A DNA stretch of 6,320 nt from an uncultured Prevotellaceae bacterium (GCA_905202115.1 CAJKQZ010000142.1:1-6320); one strand, 5' to 3'. Shown: positions 1-6,016, counted from the stretch's first letter. The notes: generated by a model from the letters alone, not told the origin. A program made the numbers and translations.

Positions 1-124
1 GGAGATAATTCAAAATATGTCTGAGATATTTTAAATTATCTCAGACATATTTTTTGCCATATATACACGTGCTGATTCTCAACTACTTGCCAGCTGACCG
101 TTTTTGTCTGCAAAATCCTACGGA
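1..124 (+). repeat. Intergenic direct repeat, copy A
   Basis: This block aligns without gaps to 2905-3028. I count 9 mismatches over the first 114 positions (about 92% identity) and 12 over all 124. It has two parts. The first (1-55) is a palindromic array of TATSTCWGASATA units. The second (56-114) is a non-palindromic tail containing the shared stretches CAACTACTTGCCAG and GACCGTTTTTGTCTGCAAA. The copy starts at the window edge, so its true left end is not visible. It lies beyond the end of the leftward lipoprotein gene, and copy B lies upstream of that gene. No transposase or terminal inverted repeat is visible. It could be a REP- or MITE-like dispersed element, a protein-binding site or a bidirectional terminator; the sequence does not decide between these. 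Confidence 0.9.
12..53. repeat. 42-bp near-perfect palindrome in copy A
   Basis: Positions 12-53 pair symmetrically about 32.5, with one mismatched pair (T29 opposite T36). The palindrome carries two 13-bp units, TATGTCTGAGATA at 16-28 and TATCTCAGACATA at 37-49, separated by the 8-bp spacer TTTTAAAT. A further right half unit, GAGATA, sits at 2-7 in the same 21-bp phase. As RNA it would form a long A/U-rich hairpin with a U-run after it on the plus strand and A-runs before it, so bidirectional termination is possible. An operator or cruciform role is equally possible. Confidence 0.85.
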
Positions 125-132
125 TTTTCGGG

Positions 133-168
133 TCTTTAACGACTTTAAGGTCTTTAAAGGCGTTAAAG
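133..168. repeat. Degenerate tandem repeat of 9 bp (four units)
   Basis: Four consecutive 9-mers read TCTTTAACG, ACTTTAAGG, TCTTTAAAG and GCGTTAAAG, so a TTTAA core recurs every 9 bp. It lies in non-coding DNA between repeat copy A and the terminator of the lipoprotein gene. Just before it, AAAATCC (112-118) and GGATTTT (122-128) form a small inverted repeat at the end of copy A. No function is evident. The rest of 169-344 contains nothing I can assign; the short reading frames across it lack family resemblance. Confidence 0.55.
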
Positions 169-344
169 AAAGAATACATTGCGCGGCAACCGCACGATAG
201 CGGCGCAAATCCGCGGCGCATCGCATAAAGCGGCAGACACTAAGGTTCCTGCCGTGTGGAGGGAGAAAGTTCCTTGCAGCTTTATGTGGGCGTATGGTAT
301 TTTTCTTTGCCTGCACCGGTGCGGGATAATTGCGGACAGGGCAC

Positions 345-388
345 AAAAAACATTCCGTATCACGATATGGATACGGAATGTTTTCGTT
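345..388 (-). terminator. Intrinsic terminator of the lipoprotein gene
   Basis: The arms 347-360 and 371-384 (core CATTCCGTAT / ATACGGAATG) form a perfect 14-bp stem with a 10-nt loop. Read on the minus strand the stem is followed by a run of U (A-run at 345-350 on the plus strand). It lies about 40 bp past the stop codon of the leftward gene at 427. T-rich sequence on the other side (381-391) means it could also stop plus-strand transcripts. Confidence 0.85.
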
Positions 389-426
389 TTTCTTGATGTG
401 CGGCGGCCTGTGCAGGTCGGCGGCGT

Positions 427-2466
427 TTACCAGGCATCTTCGGCTATGTCGCCGTTGTAGACCGATTTCGGCGCGAATTCTATATAGTCGAGCACGAACA
501 TGGTAGCTGTGTTCGAGAGAATACTCTTGAAACGTATGTAATAGGTTTCGTCGGGATCGAGATTCCCTGTGTAGAATATTTTGCGCAGGCGGTGTTCCGA
601 TGTTACATTATATAGTGTAGTGGTGACAACTCCGCCTGTCGACGGGCCTTCGTGCTTGCAGCCCATCATGTATCCCTTGTTGCGCATGTCTTTGTCGCGT
701 GCTCGGTTCAATTCGGGGTCTTCGTCTTCATAGAGCGCCCAGCCTATGGTAGGGTTGGTAACCTGCACGCGTTGGTCTAAGGGCAGGCCGTATGCTTGTA
801 GATTGTTCTTGTCTGTACCGAAATACAACTGTGCCATTCCTCGGTTTGCGGAATATGAGTATACAAGCCTTACTTCCCATGTTCCCTCGAACGGTACCGG
901 CGGTATGCGCAGCGTAAAGTCATAGGCGCCGGTAATGTTGTGCTCATCGCAGTACATGTCGTTCCAGCCGCAGTTGTAGCCCGTGAGATAGTGGTAGTCG
1001 GACGCTTCGGCGTTGATTGTTACATGTTTCAGATAGCCGTGCGGCATGTAGTGGCCGTTATAGTCGGCAATGAACAGACTGTTGTTTATTAGTTCGGGAT
1101 AATAGGTGGAGAGATCCATGCGGATTCTCTGGTTAAGCACCTTGCCCGGCACATCGTCGTTGTAAACGAGTATGTCATCGATAGGATAATAAAAACCGTT
1201 GAGTGCGTTGTTGTCGTAATCGCCGTTAGTAGAACTGATTCCTATGCCCGGAATCGGAACACTGGTTTCTTCGTATGTATCGGAATCGTATTTATAATAT
1301 CTGTTTATTCTGATACCGTCGGTGGTGGGGCCTTCGGTCATTTTAATCATACGGCGGTGACGTTTGCTCATGGTTTCCCAGAAGTTGTCGCAGTTTATCG
1401 ACAGTCTTGTGGGAAGTTTGTAAGAAAATCCGTATTCCGTGCGGTGAACAACGAGCCAGTTATACGGAATTCTGGTATCGAGCAGGTGATAGGCAATGAA
1501 TTGGTTCTCGGCGTTGCCGTGATCGGTCAGTGATTCGGCTGTGGCGCCAGGATAGGCTTGTTGGCATTTCTGTTTCATCTGCTGGCGTATTGTCGCTTCG
1601 TTTACTATTACGCCCTGTTCTACTATCGGCATGTCTATTCCCCATTTTTCGTGGAAAATACTGTCGGTTTCAACGAGTACGGTGTAGCCGTAATAGCGAT
1701 GTTGCGGTATTCGGTCGGTTCCCCATTCGTATTGTGTAGTATATTCTTCGTGTTCTTGCTGTTCATATACTTCGTCGCGGTAAAAGTTCAGGCTGTCGGC
1801 CCAGCCGGTTTCCTTTAGAAGCATTGAGAATATGCGCAGGTTGGGCGCTTCGTCTATCATGGACGATATGTATGCGTTGGAGAGCATTACTACACGGTCT
1901 ACAGCGTGAATGTATCCGTTTTCAGTCTCTATGTTTCTTGAAATGACCATTGCGTCATTGTTTATTTTCGTTATCGTTTTCCCTTGTAAGGTGTCAAATT
2001 GGATTGTAAGATAGCGGTCGTCGGCATTGGTGATAGGTATGGAGCCTTCGTTGAGGTCTTCAATGCGGTAGGCCGTGTTGTCGCCGTTGTCTATAATTCC
2101 GCAGCGCACGATTTTCTCTACGATAGAGTCTTCAACCTGTTCTATCGGGTAGTCTTTCTGGTTGTAAATCGAGTCGAGGAAATAATGCATGGCTTCGTCG
2201 GTAGGCGCGAACACAGTGTAGTTTCCGCGTGCTGCGAGCAGGTCGCTGAAAGTGGATTTCGACTTGCTGCTCAGGTATACTTTTTTCAGGCAATAGGAAT
2301 ACAGTTGAAAACTGTCGCTTTTGGCAAGATAGCCTGTGATCATGTTGCCTGTGAACGTGTAGAGATTTGACTCGTCTACGTCGTCCGAGCATGCCGTCAT
2401 GGACAATGCGGCAATGCCGACGATTGCAATCGCTACATGCTTCGCGAATTTTCTGAAGTTTTTCAT
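427..2466 (-). CDS. Fasciclin (FAS1) domain lipoprotein, probably surface-exposed
   Basis: The 679-residue product starts with a lipoprotein signal peptide: basic MKNFRKFAKH, a hydrophobic stretch (11-22) and the lipobox LSMTAC, with Cys26 as the predicted lipidated residue. The mature protein begins CSDDVDES, an acid-rich stretch like the Bacteroidetes signal that sends lipoproteins to the outer surface. A FAS1 domain covers about 40-196, with the typical NYTVFAPTDEAM block at 82-93 and the closing NGYIHAVDRVVML block at 183-195. A second, divergent FAS1-like domain probably follows (about 198-370; YTVLVETDSIF at 261-271). The C-terminal part, about 440-675, is a region I do not recognise, probably beta-rich, ending in VLDYIEFAPKSVYNG, an ending of a kind seen in Bacteroidales surface proteins. 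FAS1 domains generally act in adhesion or glycan/protein contact; the ligand here is unknown. The ATG lies after A/T-rich DNA without a Shine-Dalgarno sequence, as is normal in Bacteroidetes. It has its own promoter and terminator, so it appears monocistronic. No SusC/SusD partner lies within the window. Confidence 0.95.
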   Translation of the reverse strand: MKNFRKFAKHVAIAIVGIAALSMTACSDDVDESNLYTFTGNMITGYLAKSDSFQLYSYCLKKVYLSSKSKSTFSDLLAARGNYTVFAPTDEAMHYFLDSIYNQKDYPIEQVEDSIVEKIVRCGIIDNGDNTAYRIEDLNEGSIPITNADDRYLTIQFDTLQGKTITKINNDAMVISRNIETENGYIHAVDRVVMLSNAYISSMIDEAPNLRIFSMLLKETGWADSLNFYRDEVYEQQEHEEYTTQYEWGTDRIPQHRYYGYTVLVETDSIFHEKWGIDMPIVEQGVIVNEATIRQQMKQKCQQAYPGATAESLTDHGNAENQFIAYHLLDTRIPYNWLVVHRTEYGFSYKLPTRLSINCDNFWETMSKRHRRMIKMTEGPTTDGIRINRYYKYDSDTYEETSVPIPGIGISSTNGDYDNNALNGFYYPIDDILVYNDDVPGKVLNQRIRMDLSTYYPELINNSLFIADYNGHYMPHGYLKHVTINAEASDYHYLTGYNCGWNDMYCDEHNITGAYDFTLRIPPVPFEGTWEVRLVYSYSANRGMAQLYFGTDKNNLQAYGLPLDQRVQVTNPTIGWALYEDEDPELNRARDKDMRNKGYMMGCKHEGPSTGGVVTTTLYNVTSEHRLRKIFYTGNLDPDETYYIRFKSILSNTATMFVLDYIEFAPKSVYNGDIAEDAW

Positions 2467-2636
2467 ATTATTTGATTTATTTGTTTTTTCGGTAGTCAGA
2501 TTTTATAGTTGTTCAATTGTCCGGCGTTTGCATTTTTTATGTCATGAGCCGACAAAAACTTCCCGCCCGTTATGGAGCATGCACAACCTCAAGGCAGCTT
2601 GTGTCCATAAAGTGGAAAGTTCCTAAATTGTTCTGA
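2467..2636 (-). other. Leader region (about 165 nt) of the lipoprotein mRNA
   Basis: If transcription starts a few bases past the -7 element at 2637-2644, the lipoprotein mRNA has a leader of about 165 nt. The start-proximal part is A/T-rich and has no Shine-Dalgarno sequence. The middle contains the minus-strand motif GCGGGAAGTTTTT (2554-2566), which recurs at two other non-coding places in the window. I see no recognisable riboswitch and no convincing strong hairpin. Confidence 0.45.
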
Positions 2637-2667
2637 CAAATGTAATGAAAACATAAAACAGCGCAAA
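2637..2667 (-). promoter_or_regulatory. Bacteroidetes sigma-70-type promoter for the lipoprotein gene
   Basis: On the minus strand, TACATTTG (2644-2637) matches the Bacteroidetes -7 consensus TAnnTTTG. TTTG (2667-2664) lies 19 bp upstream at the -33 position, within the usual 19-21 bp spacing. The base after the -7 element is T, also as expected. The DNA upstream of the -33 box is very A/T-rich. Confidence 0.75.
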
Positions 2668-2718
2668 AAAAGTTTGTATATATTTTTATATTAATCAATA
2701 TAATAGAACTGTTTTCTC

Positions 2719-2727
2719 GGGGGGGGG
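2719..2727. repeat. Homopolymer run of nine G
   Basis: Nine consecutive G on the plus strand (C on the minus strand) lie about 50 bp upstream of the -33 box of the lipoprotein promoter, in otherwise A/T-rich DNA. Such runs are prone to length change during replication. It lies in no gene I can support, so any effect would be on transcription. Confidence 0.7.
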
Positions 2728-2811
2728 TAAAAATGAATGTTTTTTTCTTTGCCGTGCAGGGAAAATGAACGTGCATTTAAGATGAATTCAAACGGATACG
2801 GCAGAAAACCG

Positions 2812-2846
2812 GCGGGGGAGAGTATTATAAAAAAACTGCCTCCCGC
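2812..2846. other. Weak GC-rich hairpin with flanking A/T runs
   Basis: GCGGGGG (2812-2818) can pair with CTCCCGC (2840-2846), with one G-T wobble, around a 21-nt A-rich loop. A-rich and T-rich DNA follows (2848-2861). The loop is large, so this is a poor terminator. The downstream arm lies in an A-run/TCCCGC context similar to the repeated 13-mer at 2873-2885. No gene ends nearby in either direction for it to serve. Confidence 0.3.
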
Positions 2847-2872
2847 GAAAAAAATATTTTTTTGTACGTGTA

Positions 2873-2885
2873 AAAAACTTCCCGC
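2873..2885 (+). repeat. Non-coding 13-mer AAAAACTTCCCGC (one of three copies)
   Basis: The exact 13-mer is present here, at 2554-2566 on the plus strand, and as its reverse complement at 6247-6259. Here and at 6247 the match extends to 14 bases with a sixth A. Here it precedes array B by 34 bp. At 6247, read in the opposite direction, it precedes array C by 13 bp. All copies are non-coding. Confidence 0.6.
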
Positions 2886-2904
2886 AGTAAATTGAAAATA
2901 CAAG

Positions 2905-3028
2905 GGAGATAATCGAAAATATGTCTGAGATAATTTAAAATATCTCAGACATATTTTTTGCTACATATACACCTGCTGATTTTCAACTACTTGCCAGGTG
3001 ACCGTTTTTGTCTGCAAACTTCTCCGGA
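2905..3028 (+). repeat. Intergenic direct repeat, copy B
   Basis: This is the same element as copy A (1-124), in the same orientation and without gaps. It lies in the region between the divergent lipoprotein gene and glycosyltransferase operon. The palindromic array (2905-2959) is followed by the tail (2960-3018). In this copy CACCTG (2970-2975) and CAGGTG (2995-3000) in the tail are perfectly complementary, whereas the equivalent bases in copy A are mismatched at two pairs. Identity fades after about 3018 and ends near 3028. Confidence 0.9.
2916..2957. repeat. 42-bp near-perfect palindrome in copy B
   Basis: Units TATGTCTGAGATA (2920-2932) and TATCTCAGACATA (2941-2953) are 21 bp apart, with spacer ATTTAAAA. 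A half unit GAGATA lies at 2906-2911. The single mismatched pair is A2933 opposite A2940. In copy A the same pair is T opposite T, so the two 42-bp cores are exact reverse complements of each other. Confidence 0.85.
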
Positions 3029-3240
3029 AAAGCACAGCGGATTCTCTGCAGAGCCTGCCCTGTTATATGGAACGGTTGTGCTTGTGTACGGCTCGCATCA
3101 TGTTCGGGATTATATATAAGATGTTTTTCCGGATGTCCCGCCTTCTTTCTGCAATGTGGCCGGATTTACGCGCAGAGCCGTTGGGGGAGGCCGTTGCGGC
3201 GTAATTATGTGCAAAATTTCTGTAAGTGAATAAAAAGACT
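3029..3240. other. Non-coding stretch, nothing assigned
   Basis: Between the end of repeat copy B and the promoter of the glycosyltransferase operon I see no supported gene, RNA gene or strong hairpin. Short reading frames here run into the repeat or have no family resemblance, so I treat the stretch as upstream regulatory or spacer DNA. Confidence 0.5.
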
Positions 3241-3248
3241 TACTTTTG
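3219..3248 (+). promoter_or_regulatory. Probable promoter of the glycosyltransferase operon
   Basis: TACTTTTG at 3241-3248 is a full match to the Bacteroidetes -7 consensus TAnnTTTG. The -33 region is weaker: TCTG at 3219-3222 lies 18 bp upstream. The expected transcription start, about 3253-3257, leaves a leader of about 30 nt before the ATG at 3285. Confidence 0.6.
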
Positions 3249-3284
3249 CTACTTTAATGAATAAAATTTCGTGTGCCGGTCTCA

Positions 3285-4016
3285 ATGGATGAAACAAAAA
3301 GTTTAAGCGATAGAAAACTTACGATCATTGTGCCTGCGTATAACGAGGGGCGTAATATCGGCGCATTGCTCGACAGAGTGCTTGCCGTGCGTCTGCCCTA
3401 CGGTATAGGCAGAGAGATAATCGTTGTCGACGACGGTTCGGCCGATGATACGTACAAGGTTGCCGACAATTATGTGAAAACTCATCCGCAGGAACCGCTG
3501 AGATTGCTCCGCCATGAACGCAACCGCGGCAAGGGCAGGGCCATACGAACGGCTTTAGAGTATGCGGCGGGCGATTACCTTATCATCCAGGACGGTGACC
3601 TTGAGCTCGACCCCAACGACATAGCGGTTTTGCTGAGAGTGCTCGTGGACGGCGACTATGAGGTTATCTACGGCTCGCGCTTCCTCGACAAGCGCAACGA
3701 GGTGTTATACAAGCGTTTTTATTGGGGCGGCCGCTTAGTGTCACTGGTTGCCAATCTGCTTTATGGCCAGAACATTACCGACGAACCTACGTGCTACAAG
3801 CTGTTCCGCGCAGAGGTGATGAAAAGAATCCGTCTGCGCTGCGAACGCTTCGAGTTCTGTCCCGAAGTAACGGCAAAGGTCTCGAAACTCGGAATAAAAA
3901 TACACGAGGAGCCGATACACTATACGCCGCGCACGCTCGAAGAAGGCAAGAAACTGCGTTGGACCGACGGCGTGAAGGCAGTGTGGACGCTGCTCAAGTA
4001 CCGTTTTACCGACTGA
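3285..4016 (+). CDS. GT2 glycosyltransferase, polyprenyl-phosphate sugar synthase type (DPM1/ALG5-like)
   Basis: This 243-residue soluble GT-A enzyme probably transfers a sugar from a nucleotide sugar to a polyprenyl phosphate at the cytoplasmic face of the membrane. Motifs in order: IIVPAYNEG (14-22), VVDDGS (47-52), RNRGKGRAIRTAL (79-91, the lysine/arginine-rich segment typical of the DPM1/ALG5 group), metal-binding QDGDLELDP (102-110), YGSRF (129-133), TDEPTCYKLFR (165-175) and the ending EGKKLRWTDGVKAVWTLLKYRF. There are no C-terminal membrane segments, unlike GtrB/ArnC-type enzymes. The ATG at 3285 is preferred because the family core begins 12 residues later and a leader fits the promoter. 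An in-frame GTG at 3273 would add four residues. It is the first gene of a three-gene operon, 29 bp before the next. The sugar cannot be read from the sequence; glucose or mannose would be the family default. Confidence 0.93.
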   Translation: MDETKSLSDRKLTIIVPAYNEGRNIGALLDRVLAVRLPYGIGREIIVVDDGSADDTYKVADNYVKTHPQEPLRLLRHERNRGKGRAIRTALEYAAGDYLIIQDGDLELDPNDIAVLLRVLVDGDYEVIYGSRFLDKRNEVLYKRFYWGGRLVSLVANLLYGQNITDEPTCYKLFRAEVMKRIRLRCERFEFCPEVTAKVSKLGIKIHEEPIHYTPRTLEEGKKLRWTDGVKAVWTLLKYRFTD

Positions 4017-4045
4017 AAGCATAACAATCTATCAACAACCGCATA

Positions 4046-4603
4046 ATGAACAAAAAGAAAGCAGACGTTTCGTCGCGCCACGGCTTTGCGTGGTGGATGA
4101 AAAACATACTGATTGCGGCCCTGGCGTATCTTCTGCTTCCCGGAATGGTGAAGTCGAACCCCGGATACGAATGGCTTATCGACGGATACGCGAAGAGCAA
4201 CCTTAAAGTAATCAAGCAATACAAAGATCTTACTGCCGACCAGAAACTTGAAATGAAGTTGGGCTACGACTACGCCTTTATCGAAATGATTCGCCGGCAG
4301 ACTCCGGCCGACGCCGTTGTCTTCTACCCTTCGCGCAAGGATTTCACCGACAAGAAGGAGAACAGTAAGATAACGTTCTCGGGAAACCTCTGCGACAAGC
4401 TCTCGGCCGTGCGTTTTCTCTATCCGCGCCGCGTGGTTATCGAAGCCGAAAGGGAAAAAACCTCGTGGGGAAAAAAAATAAGCCACGTTGCTATTGTCAA
4501 CGGCCACGGCCTCGAACTTCTGCCCTACAGCCTCGGTCAGGGAGTGGACATAAGCGTGCTTCCGGTCGATTCTACGAAACTTAAAACCAACACACCGCAA
4601 TAA
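4046..4603 (+). CDS. Membrane-anchored protein of unknown function in the glycosyltransferase operon
   Basis: I do not recognise this 185-residue protein as a named family. A basic N-terminus (MNKKK) and one hydrophobic segment (about 18-33) suggest a single anchor, with the rest (about 36-185) in the periplasm; no lipobox is present. The soluble part contains IRRQTPADAVVFYPS (82-96) and AVRFLYPRRVVIEA (121-134). A helix followed by a 'tP-x-A-x-V' strand and a 'LYPR' stretch resembles what I know from periplasmic domains at the ends of some GT-C glycosyltransferases. From this I infer a detached periplasmic domain or partner of the membrane protein encoded next, whose start is only 3 bp past this stop codon. 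This is an inference from motif resemblance and context, not a family assignment. The ATG at 4046 is the only good start before the hydrophobic segment. Confidence 0.85.
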   Translation: MNKKKADVSSRHGFAWWMKNILIAALAYLLLPGMVKSNPGYEWLIDGYAKSNLKVIKQYKDLTADQKLEMKLGYDYAFIEMIRRQTPADAVVFYPSRKDFTDKKENSKITFSGNLCDKLSAVRFLYPRRVVIEAEREKTSWGKKISHVAIVNGHGLELLPYSLGQGVDISVLPVDSTKLKTNTPQ

Positions 4604-4606
4604 GAT

Positions 4607-5971
4607 ATGGTACAGATCGGAATAATTCTGCTTTTCATCGTAGGATATCTTACGGTGTTCAATATTTCAACCGCAACTACGCGCCTCGAGCGCGTGGGGC
4701 TCGCCTTTCCCGTGGGAACCGGCGTGGTTACGTTCGTTATGGCCATTATGGATTTGGTCAGGATTCCGCTTACATCGGTTTCGCTGCTTGCAGCGGCGGT
4801 CGTGATTGCCGCAGTGTTGGCGGTATTGCTCGCGAGAAAGTGGCAGAAGGTGCTCGAAGCCTTCCGCCGCCCGATAGATTTGAACGCGTTCAATTTTGTG
4901 TGGCTTCTTTTCCTCGCCTTTGCCGTGTACCTTGAATATGCAAACTTCACGAAGTGCATGTTCTTCCCCGTTTACGACCGCGACAGCCTTGCGGCGTTCG
5001 ACACATTGGGCTTTGTGGCCGCTCAGGAGCATACTTACGGCGGCATGAGCATTTTCACAGGCGATTACATGCCGGGAATACATGCGCCCGGCAGCCCGAT
5101 AGCATATTTCCCCCTGCTTCAGCTGGCGTACACCTATGTGTATGCTCTCGGGGCCGAAACTTCCAAGATTATTCCGGGACTGATGTATCTTTCGTTCCTT
5201 GTGGCGTTTTATGCGATAGTCTCGCGGTCTACGAGCCGCACTGCGGCAATGGCGGCAACGCTTCTCGTGCTGCTCACTCCCGAGATGACATCGTTCTCGT
5301 CGCTTTCGGGAACTAATACCATTCAGGCTGTCTATGCCTCGCTGGGAATTATTTACGTGCTAACGTGGTTCGGCGGCCGCGAGACCAAGAATCTTGCGCT
5401 CGGCTCGCTGTTGTTTGCCTGCAACGTGTGGAGCCGCGCCGAAGGAGTGGTTTTTGTAGGGGCGGCCGGCTTAGTGGTGCTTTTTGCCTGCGTGCGCGAA
5501 AGGAAGTTCCGCGCTTTAGTGCCGGTGGCGCTTGCGTTCGTGCCGGTAGTTGTGTGGCAGATTTATACCAAGTGCTTCGGAATGACTACCGAGAGCTTCG
5601 TGATTACTAATCCGTACTTTGACGGCGAAAAGGCTTCGGCCATATACAACGGCGCTATCGATTTGCTTACAAATACACAGTATTACGGCTGGACGTTTGT
5701 AGCGCTGCTGCTGGCGGTGATTGCCGACGTTTATTTCATGGTGCGTCGTCGTGCCGACATAGCCAAACTTTCGGCGTTCGTGCTGGCTGTGGTGTTTTAT
5801 TTCGTGCTGCTTTATCAGATAGATTACAAGTGGGACAGCTTAGGCAACGTTCTTGCTTATTCGGCCAAGCGTTTCATGTTCTGCTTCGTGCCCATTGCGT
5901 GGTATTTCGTGGCTACCTGTACGCCCGTCGCGGCTGTGATGAAGAAGTTCGACGCTTTCATGAGCAAGTAG
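4607..5971 (+). CDS. Multi-spanning membrane protein, probable GT-C glycosyltransferase (GT39/PMT-like)
   Basis: The 454-residue product has about 12-13 hydrophobic segments (for example 4-20, 31-50, 57-76, 96-110, 165-181, 189-206, 241-254, 281-296, 302-320, 361-378, 388-404 and 422-437). A long loop at about 111-164 follows an early membrane segment and holds VYDRDS (122-127; D124 and D126), in the place where GT-C enzymes carry their acidic catalytic motif. WSRAEG (275-280) matches the R-x-E-G motif of several GT-C families, and SAKRFMFCFVPIAWYF (419-434) resembles their C-terminal Arg-aromatic/Pro helix. Such enzymes transfer a sugar from a polyprenyl-phosphate donor to an acceptor outside the cytoplasm. 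The GT2 enzyme two genes upstream could supply that donor. It is the last gene of the operon, just before a strong terminator. A transporter or polymerase is an alternative, but the three motifs together favour GT-C. No long periplasmic domain is fused at the C-terminus, consistent with the separate preceding protein filling that role. Confidence 0.85.
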   Translation: MVQIGIILLFIVGYLTVFNISTATTRLERVGLAFPVGTGVVTFVMAIMDLVRIPLTSVSLLAAAVVIAAVLAVLLARKWQKVLEAFRRPIDLNAFNFVWLLFLAFAVYLEYANFTKCMFFPVYDRDSLAAFDTLGFVAAQEHTYGGMSIFTGDYMPGIHAPGSPIAYFPLLQLAYTYVYALGAETSKIIPGLMYLSFLVAFYAIVSRSTSRTAAMAATLLVLLTPEMTSFSSLSGTNTIQAVYASLGIIYVLTWFGGRETKNLALGSLLFACNVWSRAEGVVFVGAAGLVVLFACVRERKFRALVPVALAFVPVVVWQIYTKCFGMTTESFVITNPYFDGEKASAIYNGAIDLLTNTQYYGWTFVALLLAVIADVYFMVRRRADIAKLSAFVLAVVFYFVLLYQIDYKWDSLGNVLAYSAKRFMFCFVPIAWYFVATCTPVAAVMKKFDAFMSK

Positions 5972-6016
5972 TTTCCGGTTGATATCAGACAGCTCCCGAT
6001 TTTGATAATACAACAA

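Noticed and set aside
36..363. Small minus-strand frames between repeat A and the terminator
   Set aside because: They overlap each other, run into the repeat or the terminator, are rich in Arg and Cys without pattern, and lack a promoter match.
2467..2636. Riboswitch in the lipoprotein leader
   Set aside because: No known aptamer consensus or strong terminator/anti-terminator pair could be recognised.
2691..2903. Small minus-strand frames upstream of the lipoprotein promoter
   Set aside because: They cross the G9 run and A-tracts, and their composition reflects homopolymers rather than protein.
2916..2957. CRISPR-like repeats
   Set aside because: Only two or three 13-bp units with 8-bp A/T spacers per site; spacers are too short and similar, and no cas gene is present.
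1..3028. Composite transposon or IS pair flanking the lipoprotein gene
   Set aside because: The 124-bp copies encode no transposase, show no terminal inverted repeats beyond the internal palindrome, and copy A is cut by the window edge so target duplications cannot be judged.
3920..4600. 226-codon open frame on the minus strand opposite the anchored-protein gene
   Set aside because: It lies wholly antisense to the GT2 end and the 185-residue gene, whose plus-strand frames have clear operon spacing and a membrane anchor. The antisense product has no recognisable motif, signal or domain.
4537..5083. Two minus-strand frames (138 and 140 codons) opposite the GT-C gene
   Set aside because: Both are low-complexity shadows of the plus-strand membrane protein, overlap each other and show no family features.
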